Positions 7,859 through 13,263 of a stretch of DNA of 15,785 nt are shown here, in pieces. A program made the position numbers and the translations under genes. This stretch comes from Comamonadaceae bacterium (GTDB lineage Bacteria; Pseudomonadota; Gammaproteobacteria; Burkholderiales; Burkholderiaceae_C): NCBI GenBank assembly GCA_947455585.1, contig CANGOY010000015.1:1-15785 (forward strand), written 5' to 3'. The notes under the pieces were generated by a model. It was not told the origin of the DNA. It searched no databases and was given only the letters and a program-made list of their open reading frames with translations. Position 1 is the first letter of the stretch. The number at the start of each line of letters is the position of its first letter.

Positions 7859-8815
7859 ATGACCGACACCTTGCACCTCGACAAACGCCAACGCGCCATG
7901 CTGGCCGAGATGGGCGTGCGCGTGTGGTCGCCCATGTCTGAGGCCGCCGTCATGGGCGCGCCTGCCGTGGAAACCTTGGTGGTGGACACATCTGCTTTTG
8001 CCCTCGCTGAAGTGGTGATGCAAGCCCATGCAGAAGAAGCGCACAGCTTTGCCGCCGCGAGCGAGCTGGCCACCCAAGCCATTGCTAATGCAGCAGGCTA
8101 TGACACAGCAGCGCGACAAATGCCTGCGCCGGTGGCCAAGGTTCAACCAGAAGCTGCACCTGCCCCCATCATCATTCAACGCCCCGAAGGCATTGACCAA
8201 ATGGATTGGTCAGCCTTGCACAGCACCGTGTCGGGCTGCCAAGCTTGCACGCTGTGCGGCTCGCGCCAAAACACCGTGTTTGGTGTGGGCGCGCCTGCTG
8301 CGCAAGGCGAAGCACCACAGGTCGATTGGCTCATCGTGGGTGAAACACCGGGCGAAGACGAAGACCGCCAAGGCGAGCCGTTTGTGGGCCAAGCTGGCAA
8401 GCTGCTCGACAACATGTTGGGGGCGATGAAGCTCTCTCGCACCGGCGAGCGGACAGCAGAGGGTGGTGGTGTTTACATCGCCAACGTGCTCAAGTGCCGT
8501 CCACCCGGCAACCGCAACCCCAAGCCCGAAGAAGTAGCGCAGTGCTTGCCTTACCTTGAGCGCCAAGTGGCTTTGCTCAAACCCAAAATGATTTTGGCGA
8601 TGGGCCGCTTTGCGGTGCAAGCCTTGTTGCGCGACAGCGTGCCAGAGCTAGAAGGCACACCCTACGGCAAGCTGCGTGGGCGCGTGTACCAGTACCAAGG
8701 CGTGCCGGTGGTGGTGACGTATCACCCCAACTACGTGTTGCGTAACTTGCCTGAGAAGGCAAAGGTCTGGGCTGACCTTTGTTTGGCGATGGCGCACCTC
8801 AAGGGTTCTGAGTAA
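7859..8815 (+). CDS. Family 4 (UDGa-type) uracil-DNA glycosylase with N-terminal extension
   Basis: From ATG 7859 the protein has 318 residues. Residues 1-115 are a poorly conserved, Ala-rich extension. The UDGa domain follows, with 4Fe-4S ligands expected at Cys127, Cys130, Cys213 and Cys229 (C-x2-C, then C-x15-C). Motif A is GETPGEDED (161-169) with GEPFVGQAGKLLDN next to it, and the C-terminal motif is TYHPNYVLR (287-295, His289). Motif A is usually GEAPG, so Ala is replaced by Thr here. It removes uracil from DNA to start base excision repair. Older annotations call this family a phage SPO1 DNA polymerase-related protein. It is the last gene of the tsaB operon. Confidence 0.92.
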   Translation: MTDTLHLDKRQRAMLAEMGVRVWSPMSEAAVMGAPAVETLVVDTSAFALAEVVMQAHAEEAHSFAAASELATQAIANAAGYDTAARQMPAPVAKVQPEAAPAPIIIQRPEGIDQMDWSALHSTVSGCQACTLCGSRQNTVFGVGAPAAQGEAPQVDWLIVGETPGEDEDRQGEPFVGQAGKLLDNMLGAMKLSRTGERTAEGGGVYIANVLKCRPPGNRNPKPEEVAQCLPYLERQVALLKPKMILAMGRFAVQALLRDSVPELEGTPYGKLRGRVYQYQGVPVVVTYHPNYVLRNLPEKAKVWADLCLAMAHLKGSE

Positions 8816-8865
8816 CTTCTTGCTTGTGGCGCTTTTTTGCGCGTGAAGAGTTCGCGCCGGAGATA

Positions 8866-8943
8866 GTGACGCGACTTGGGCACGCCGGCTTCCTCATGCT
8901 GGAGTACCAGAAATCGTCAGGCGCCGCACCCAAGCCGCGTCAC
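8866..8943 (+). repeat. Hairpin element, copy 1 (conserved core in variable stem)
   Basis: The outer arms 8866-8880 and 8929-8943 are complementary at 14 of 15 positions (GTGACGCGACTTGGG and its near-reverse complement). Inside lies a 31-nt core at 8889-8919 that recurs in reverse at 8999-9029 with one mismatch. The core contains a small CTGG-AGTA-CCAG hairpin. The stretch 8816-9097 between UDG and pyrF has no gene; besides this element, copy 2 and a short hairpin, it shows a GCGC-TTTTTT-GCGC motif at 8829-8842 region and nothing else recognised. Confidence 0.8.
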
Positions 8944-8963
8944 TGTTTGAGGTTGAAACAGTG
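8941..8963. repeat. Short perfect hairpin between the two copies
   Basis: CACTGTTT (8941-8948) and AAACAGTG (8956-8963) form a perfect 8-bp inverted repeat with a 7-nt loop. It overlaps the last three bases of copy 1's outer arm, so the two hairpins are mutually exclusive at their edge. There is no T-tract, so it is not a standard terminator. Confidence 0.65.
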
Positions 8964-8974
8964 CAAGCCGCAGT

Positions 8975-9051
8975 CTGTGGGCAGAGGCAGTGGGTAGGTG
9001 ACGATTTCTGGTACCCCAGCATGAGGAAGCTGCCCACTCCTCTACCCACAG
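8975..9051 (-). repeat. Hairpin element, copy 2 (same core, different stem)
   Basis: Read on the minus strand, this 77-bp copy has the same layout as copy 1: an outer arm of about 22 nt (9051-9030), the 31-nt core (9029-8999, 30 of 31 identical), then the returning arm (8997-8975). Its arms are complementary to each other apart from two substitutions and one unpaired base, but they are unrelated in sequence to the arms of copy 1. The mini-hairpin in the core reads CTGG-GGTA-CCAG here. Confidence 0.8.
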
Positions 9052-9085
9052 CGAGCACAGCAAAAACCCCCAGAACCAAGCCTTC

Positions 9086-9091
9086 TAAAAT
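9086..9091 (+). promoter_or_regulatory. Candidate -10 box of pyrF
   Basis: TAAAAT ends six bases before the pyrF ATG, the same spacing as at dacB and tsaB, and would place the transcript start at the start codon. No Shine-Dalgarno precedes the ATG and no clear -35 is visible. Confidence 0.45.
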
Positions 9092-9097
9092 CACGTC

Positions 9098-9940
9098 ATG
9101 ACCTTCCTTGACATGCTTCAACGCGCAGAGCGCCAAAACAACTCCATGCTCTGCGTGGGCCTTGACCCAGAACCCACCAAGTTCCCCGACCGCATCAAGG
9201 GCGACGCGAACAAGATTTACGACTTCTGTGCAGCCATCGTCGATGCCACCGCCGATGCGGTCAACAGCTTCAAGCCTCAAATCGCTTACTTCGCTGCGCA
9301 TCGCGCCGAAGACCAGCTAGAAAAACTCATCGCCCACATGCGCCGCGTTGCGCCCCATGTGCCCGTTATCTTGGATGCCAAGCGCGGTGACATTGGCAGC
9401 ACCGCCGAGCAATACGCCATCGAAGCCTTCGAGCGCTACGGTGCAGACGCCGTGACCCTCTCACCCTTCATGGGCTGGGACTCGGTGGCCCCGTACTTGA
9501 AGTACCACGGCAAAGGCGCGTTCTTGTTGTGCCGCACCTCCAACCCCGGCGGTGACGACCTGCAAAACCAACGCCTCGCGTCTGTGGACGGCCAGCCCTT
9601 GATGTACGAACACATTGCTAAATTGGCCCAAGGCCCTTGGAACCTCAACGGTCAATTGGGATTGGTGGTGGGTGCGACTTATCCCAAAGAGATCGAGCGT
9701 GTGCGTGAACTTGCACCCACTGTGCCTTTGCTGATTCCAGGCGTGGGCGCACAAGGTGGTGATGCGGTGGCCACGGTGAAGGCTGGCTTGCGTGTGAGCG
9801 GCGACACGACCACCGGCCCCATCATCGTCAACTCATCGCGTGCGATTTTGTATGCGTCCAAGGGTGACGACTTTGCAGAAGCTGCGCGTCGCGTGGCCTT
9901 GCAAACGCGTGAGACTTTGCAGGCGGCGAAAGCGGCTTAA
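9098..9940 (+). CDS. pyrF: Orotidine 5'-phosphate decarboxylase, type 2
   Basis: The 280-residue protein is the longer type 2 OMP decarboxylase common in proteobacteria and actinobacteria. It catalyses the last step of UMP synthesis. CVGLDPEPTKFP lies near the N-terminus (19-30), the catalytic DAKRGDIGST block at 93-102 (Asp93, Lys95, Asp98), and VTLSPFMGWDS and LVVGATYP further on. The phosphate-binding end is LLIPGVGAQGGD. The length is typical (about 270-285). It stands alone, preceded by the hairpin-rich intergenic region, and ends three bases from the stop of the opposing CYTH gene. Confidence 0.97.
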   Translation: MTFLDMLQRAERQNNSMLCVGLDPEPTKFPDRIKGDANKIYDFCAAIVDATADAVNSFKPQIAYFAAHRAEDQLEKLIAHMRRVAPHVPVILDAKRGDIGSTAEQYAIEAFERYGADAVTLSPFMGWDSVAPYLKYHGKGAFLLCRTSNPGGDDLQNQRLASVDGQPLMYEHIAKLAQGPWNLNGQLGLVVGATYPKEIERVRELAPTVPLLIPGVGAQGGDAVATVKAGLRVSGDTTTGPIIVNSSRAILYASKGDDFAEAARRVALQTRETLQAAKAA

Positions 9941-9943
9941 CTT

Positions 9944-10564
9944 TTAGCTTTGAGCGGATTGCGCGAACAGCGCCAATCCGCGCTGCGCCTTGCTCGCATC
10001 AGTTGGCGTGAGCGCAATTGCACCGCTAGGGCTGTGGCCCAGCGCATCCGCCAATGCATGCAGGGCTGCTTCAGGCCCACTGAGCAGTTCAAGCTCCAAT
10101 TCCAAAATACCTTCGCTCAACGCTGTGCCCGGCACGTTGATCTGGCCTTGGTCCAGTGCCACTTCTATGCTGGCGCTGTCATGCATCAACACCCAGCTGT
10201 GACGCTCAAAGTCGGTGCGAAACAAGGGTTTGAGTTCAGCACGCAAAGCCATCAAAGATGCGGCCAAGTCAGCGTCATCCACCAGTGCTGCAAAGTCCAA
10301 CGCGCCGGGCGTGGTGGGCGCTTCCCATTCTTGGCGGCGTGACAAACCGTTTTCACTTTTGCCTGCGGTCTTCACGGTCAGCAGCCATTGCTCGCCAGCC
10401 AAACGCTCGCGCACGGCCATGCGGCGTTGCTTCAAATCCAAAGCCGGCGTGTCAAAGTAGGTGTTGAGCAGGCGCTGCACTTTTGCTGGCACGGCCAGCA
10501 GCGGGTGAGCCAGCAGCGCGGGTACATCTTGCTGGCGCAGGCTGAGTTTGAGTTCGGTTTCCAT
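9944..10564 (-). CDS. CYTH domain protein (stand-alone, inorganic triphosphatase-like)
   Basis: I chose ATG 10564, because the CYTH signature ExExK (ETELK, residues 2-6) must sit at the N-terminus. The frame is open to 10669, but that overlaps the upstream glutaredoxin gene. The 206-residue protein also shows NTYFDTP, RRMAVRERLAGEQWLLTVKT in parts (RERL and TVKT carry the tunnel charges), RRQEWE, SIEVALDQG and ELELELLSG. CYTH tunnel enzymes hydrolyse inorganic triphosphate or related substrates with a divalent metal. E. coli YgiF has an additional C-terminal CHAD domain, which is missing here. It lies 25 bp after the glutaredoxin-like gene and is probably co-transcribed with it. Confidence 0.88.
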   Translation of the reverse strand: METELKLSLRQQDVPALLAHPLLAVPAKVQRLLNTYFDTPALDLKQRRMAVRERLAGEQWLLTVKTAGKSENGLSRRQEWEAPTTPGALDFAALVDDADLAASLMALRAELKPLFRTDFERHSWVLMHDSASIEVALDQGQINVPGTALSEGILELELELLSGPEAALHALADALGHSPSGAIALTPTDASKAQRGLALFAQSAQS

Positions 10565-10589
10565 GCGGTGTGCCAGCAGATGCAGAGGT

Positions 10590-10988
10590 TCAGGCTGCTG
10601 ACGTGCCGAAACGCTCGCGCAAGTAGGCGACGATGGCGTTTGAGTCTTGCAGCCAACGTGTCTCGCCATTGGCTTCGGTGATCTTCAAACAAGGCACTTT
10701 GGTAGCGCCGCTGCCTTGGTGCAGTTCGTCACGGTTGGCAGCGTGGTGTTGCGCATCGCGCTTTTCAATCGGCAGCGACAAGCGGCGCATTTCTTGGCGC
10801 ACCTTGATGCAAAACGGGCAGGTGTTGAACTGATACAGCGCCAAGCTTTGGCATTGCAGATCAACTGCGGCTTGAGCCGCAGCGTCGCGCTGCACGCCCT
10901 TTGTCTGTGTGGCGCGCTCTTTGAGCAACATGACGGGGCCCAGCACAAGGCGCAGGGTTTTAAAGAAGACACGGATGACAGGTTTCAT
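10590..10988 (-). CDS. Glutaredoxin-like protein with hydrophobic N-terminus
   Basis: From ATG 10988 the protein has 132 residues. An upstream in-frame start at 11045 would overlap the divergent promoter region. The N-terminus (about 5-22, VFFKTLRLVLGPVMLL) is hydrophobic with basic residues, suggesting membrane attachment. The glutaredoxin/GST N-terminal fold covers about 48-128, with the redox motif CPFC at 57-60, the cis-proline loop KVPCL (97-101) and LQDSNAIVAYL, the glutathione-binding end. It likely reduces disulfides or glutathione mixed disulfides, with the target unknown. It diverges from slyD across 77 bp. Confidence 0.85.
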   Translation of the reverse strand: MKPVIRVFFKTLRLVLGPVMLLKERATQTKGVQRDAAAQAAVDLQCQSLALYQFNTCPFCIKVRQEMRRLSLPIEKRDAQHHAANRDELHQGSGATKVPCLKITEANGETRWLQDSNAIVAYLRERFGTSAA

Positions 10989-11016
10989 GGGAGTGAATGG
11001 TAAGGCTTGATGACGC

Positions 11017-11043
11017 GCCATTGCAGAGGTCGTGGACAATGGC
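11017..11043. promoter_or_regulatory. Inverted repeat centred between glutaredoxin-like gene and slyD
   Basis: GCCATTG (11017-11023) and CAATGGC (11037-11043) are perfect inverted 7-mers separated by 13 bp. They lie almost exactly in the middle of the 77-bp divergent intergenic region. The right arm is followed by ATTTTTC, so an RNA hairpin is also possible. It may be a regulator-binding site; no regulator is identifiable. Confidence 0.4.
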
Positions 11044-11065
11044 ATTTTTCATTCAGAGCCTAGCC

Positions 11066-11536
11066 ATGCAAATCATTCAAGACACGGCCGTCACTATCAA
11101 ATACCAAGTCACCACACCCGCAGGCAAGCCTTTGGACTCGGGGCATTTGTCGTATCTGCACGGCGGCTACGACAACATTTTTCCAAAGGTCGAAGCAGCC
11201 CTCAATGGCCAAGCCGTTGGTTTTGCCGTCAAGCTGGATTTGAGCGCCGAAGATGCCTTTGGCGAACGTGACGAATCCTTAGTGCGCGTCATCCCTAAAG
11301 CCGAATTTCCACCGGGCGTGAAAGTGGGCGGCCAGTTGCAAGGTGCAGGCGACGATGGTCAGCCACGCGTGTTCAACGTGGTGAAGATCAAAGGCCCCGA
11401 AGTGCACCTAGACGGCAACCACGAGTTGGCGGGCCAGGCGCTGCGTTTCAGCTGCACTGTGACCGATGTGCGCGCCGCTACGGCAGAAGAAATTGCCCAC
11501 CGCCATGTGCATGGCACGCATGGGCATCAGCATTAA
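11066..11536 (+). CDS. slyD: SlyD-type FKBP peptidyl-prolyl isomerase
   Basis: The start is ATG 11066 (MQIIQDTAVTIKYQV), giving 156 residues; upstream in-frame starts add unconserved residues. The split FKBP domain shows LSYLHGGYDNIFPKVEAAL (28-46) and DAFGERDESLVRVIPKAEFP (63-82). The chaperone insert-in-flap domain lies between, with DGNHELAGQALRF at 116-128, characteristic of SlyD. The tail HRHVHGTHGHQH (145-156) is His-rich, as in E. coli SlyD, where it binds nickel. It acts as a cytosolic prolyl isomerase and chaperone, with a possible role in metal delivery to hydrogenase. Its stop shares the bases TTAA with the stop of the opposing ATPase gene. Confidence 0.94.
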   Translation: MQIIQDTAVTIKYQVTTPAGKPLDSGHLSYLHGGYDNIFPKVEAALNGQAVGFAVKLDLSAEDAFGERDESLVRVIPKAEFPPGVKVGGQLQGAGDDGQPRVFNVVKIKGPEVHLDGNHELAGQALRFSCTVTDVRAATAEEIAHRHVHGTHGHQH

Positions 11537-12708
11537 CTGGCGCAGAGTATGCCCATCAGATCAGTCAAGCCTATCGCGGTAGCTTCATGGCGCATGCCAA
11601 AACGCTCGGCGCCTGGGTACACCACATAGCGTTGCGACACGCCCAAGTCGTCACACGCCACGCCAAAGCCCTTGCTCAATGCGGGCGCTGAACTGCGTTT
11701 GATTTCAATCGCCATCCATGGCTGACCTGCTCTTTCAAACAACAGGTCAATCTCTGCGCCCGTATGCGTGCGGTAGGCGTAAGGCGTGCATTGCGGGCCT
11801 GCGGCGGCAATTAGGTTTTCAATGCAAAAGCCCTCGTAGCTGGGGCCGCACACGGGATGCCCAGCTAGGTCGTCGAGTGTGCGCAAACCTAGTAGCGCAT
11901 GCACCAAGCCACTGTCGCGCACAAACACCTTGGGCGCTTTGACCAAGCGCTTGCCCACGTTGCCGCTCCAAGGGCGCAGCCGCCGCACCAATTGCAGGTC
12001 TACCAACAAGTCAATGTACCGACCAATAGCCGGGCTGGTCAGCCCCAAGCTACTGGCCAAACGGGTTTGCTGCAACAGTGCGCCTTGCTGGTGCGCCAGC
12101 ATCGTCCACAGTCGGCCTACTGTTTCGGCGGGCAGGCGTGGCGCAAACATGGGCACATCGCGTTGCAAATAGCTGCGCACAAAGTCTTCGCGCCAGCCTA
12201 GGCTGGCCGCATCGTTGGCGGCTAACAAACTGTCTGGAAAGCCGCCGCGCAGCCACAGCGCATCGGTGCTCATGCTTTGCCCTTGCAGCTCTTGCGCGTT
12301 CACGGGCGTGACCTCTAGGTAAGACACCCGTCCTGCCAGCGTTTCGCTGCTTTGCTGCATCAAGTCCAGCGAGGCCGAGCCCAGCAACAAAAACTGCCCC
12401 GCACGTTGCCCCGCCCGACGCCGCTCGTCAATGATGCCGCGCAGTACCTCAAACAAACCGGGCAAGCGGTGAATCTCGTCGAGGATGACCAGCTTGTCGC
12501 CCTGCATGCGCAAAAAGCCGTCGGCATCGTCCAGCTTCAGCCGGTCGGCGGGGCGTTCAAGGTCAAGGTAAACCGAGGCCTGCGGCCACGTGCGCGCCGC
12601 CTCTAGAGCGAGCGTGGTCTTGCCTACTTGGCGCGGTCCGAGCAACACCACAGCGGGGGATTGCTGGAGCTTGTCTTGCAGTTGGGAGATGGTTTGGCGA
12701 GGAATCAT
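11533..12708 (-). CDS. AAA_14/DUF4143 ATPase
   Basis: The 391-residue protein begins MIPRQTISQL, typical for this family. The AAA_14 domain has Walker A GPRQVGKTT (24-32), Walker B KLVILDEIH (72-80) and the sensor-like LLLGSASLDLMQQ, followed by GRVSYLEVTPVNAQEL. A winged-helix region (LASSLGLTSPAIGRYIDLL) follows, then the DUF4143 domain with GAEIDLLFERAGQPWMAIEIKRS in parts (EID and EIK). This matches the Glu/Asp-x-Lys pattern of PD-(D/E)XK-like folds. These ATPases are widespread accessory genes with no settled function. It is next to the cassette-like region and is a plausible island gene. No partner gene adjoins it on its own strand. Confidence 0.88.
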   Translation of the reverse strand: MIPRQTISQLQDKLQQSPAVVLLGPRQVGKTTLALEAARTWPQASVYLDLERPADRLKLDDADGFLRMQGDKLVILDEIHRLPGLFEVLRGIIDERRRAGQRAGQFLLLGSASLDLMQQSSETLAGRVSYLEVTPVNAQELQGQSMSTDALWLRGGFPDSLLAANDAASLGWREDFVRSYLQRDVPMFAPRLPAETVGRLWTMLAHQQGALLQQTRLASSLGLTSPAIGRYIDLLVDLQLVRRLRPWSGNVGKRLVKAPKVFVRDSGLVHALLGLRTLDDLAGHPVCGPSYEGFCIENLIAAAGPQCTPYAYRTHTGAEIDLLFERAGQPWMAIEIKRSSAPALSKGFGVACDDLGVSQRYVVYPGAERFGMRHEATAIGLTDLMGILCAS

Positions 12709-12751
12709 CCTTGAAATTTTAACGTGAGACTTTATGATTTCAAGGATGATT
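12703..12751. repeat. Perfect 15-bp inverted repeat over the ATPase promoter and start
   Basis: AATCATCCTTGAAAT (12703-12717) and ATTTCAAGGATGATT (12737-12751) are exact reverse complements separated by 19 bp. One arm covers the start codon and part of the -10 box of the minus-strand ATPase gene, and the other covers its -35 box. It could be an operator, or an mRNA stem hiding the start codon if transcription begins further upstream. Confidence 0.7.
12716..12743 (-). promoter_or_regulatory. Sigma70-type promoter of the AAA_14/DUF4143 gene
   Basis: On the minus strand TTGAAA (12743-12738) and TAAAAT (12721-12716) are separated by 16 bp, close to consensus. Transcription would start at about 12709-12708, at the ATG itself, so the message would be leaderless or nearly so. 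No usable Shine-Dalgarno is present; AAGG directly abuts the ATG. Confidence 0.6.
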
Positions 12752-12895
12752 AGGCCATAAAAGAGCTAAAAAGTGTATTTGATGGGTATTTAGGAATTAG
12801 TTAATTGTCTCTGGGCTATATTTGCGCGTTGCTGTTTCGGGAGGATTTTTCCGACTGCTCTGGTTTTATCTCGCAGGTTTTTCGGGATAGATTAC

Positions 12896-12902
12896 GTTAG
12901 GC
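12896..12902 (+). other. Integron-type core site (GTTRRRY) at left edge of cassette region
   Basis: GTTAGGC fits the R' core consensus GTTRRRY, where integron integrases cut after the G. It marks the left boundary of the first cassette, 27 bp before its start codon. The sequence to its left shows no R'' partner or attC-like stem, so it could be the end of an attI site or a secondary target. No intI gene is present in the window. Confidence 0.5.
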
Positions 12903-12923
12903 GTTTAAACACAAGGAGAATTT

Positions 12924-13133
12924 ATGTCTCATACAACAGATTCAGTCGTTCGGGTCGCGCAAGCGGGTGGCGGCCCGCTAGTCATTGACAAGAGTTACAC
13001 CACAGATTCGGTGGTCCGCATTATTAAAAGCACAACGGCTCCGGTAACAGTCAAAGCCGCAGGGTTCACTACTGACTCCTTGGTTCGTATTGTTCAGTCC
13101 GGCGGCCAGCGCATCACCGTCGACTTCACTTAA
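12924..13133 (+). CDS. Small triple-repeat (TTDS) protein, putative cassette gene
   Basis: I do not recognise this 69-residue protein. A strong Shine-Dalgarno, AAGGAG at 12913-12918, sits five bases before the ATG. The protein consists of three repeats of 22-23 residues, each starting with an aromatic or His residue plus TTDS: HTTDSVVRVAQ (3-13), YTTDSVVRIIK (25-35) and FTTDSLVRIVQ (48-58). Each is followed by a Gly- or Thr-rich turn and a short beta-like strand (PLVID, PVTVK, RITVD). Codons for the repeated residues differ among the copies, so the repeat is conserved at protein level. There is no signal peptide, membrane helix or cysteine. It lies between a GTTAGGC core site and an attC site, which is the layout of an integron gene cassette. 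Confidence 0.8.
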   Translation: MSHTTDSVVRVAQAGGGPLVIDKSYTTDSVVRIIKSTTAPVTVKAAGFTTDSLVRIVQSGGQRITVDFT

Positions 13134-13165
13134 ATGTGTCGTTGTGCCTGCATGGCGAGTTTTTG

Positions 13166-13223
13166 GCCTAACCCATCATTCAAGCGGGACGCCTAACGGC
13201 GCCACTTAATTCAAACGTTAGGT
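13166..13223 (+). other. Integron attC recombination site
   Basis: R'' is GCCTAAC (13166-13172, RYYYAAC) and R' is GTTAGGT (13217-13223, GTTRRRY); they are complementary at six of seven bases. Between them lie TTCAAGCGGGACGCC and GGCGCCACTTAATTCAAAC, which resemble the arms of common 59-base elements. The folded strand pairs AAG/CTT, GG/CC and CGCC/GGCG, with a C/A mismatch, unpaired extra bases and a TAAC loop, as expected of an attC hairpin. At 58 bp it is in the usual short range. It ends the first cassette, 32 bp after the stop of the triple-repeat gene. Confidence 0.85.
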
Positions 13224-13230
13224 TTTTTGG

Positions 13231-13263
13231 ATGAGCGAATTCCGATCTGGCAGGCATGTATGA
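13231..13263 (+). CDS. Possible 10-codon leader ORF coupled to the HEPN-like gene
   Basis: ATG at 13231, directly behind the attC R' box, opens a frame of ten codons (MSEFRSGRHV) ending in TGA at 13261-13263. The stop overlaps the ATG at 13260 as ATGA. Short ORFs near the recombination site that drive translation of the cassette gene by coupling are known for ORF-11 in class 1 attI. Whether this one is translated cannot be told from the sequence; its own Shine-Dalgarno is weak. Confidence 0.35.
   Translation: MSEFRSGRHV

Noticed and set aside
8828..8858. Possible terminator after UDG (GGCGC, six Ts, GCGCG hairpins)
   Set aside because: The T-run lies in the loop rather than after a stem, so it does not have intrinsic terminator form, although some folding is likely.
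12794..12822. Promoter (TATATT at 12817-12822) driving the cassette genes
   Set aside because: TATATT is a fair -10, but no -35 fits at 16-18 bp, so I could not support it as a feature. The cassette genes must have a promoter somewhere in 12752-12895 if expressed.
13227..13259. TTG 13227 as start of the HEPN-like gene
   Set aside because: It lies inside the T-run directly behind attC with no Shine-Dalgarno. ATG 13260 is preferred, though the TTG cannot be excluded.
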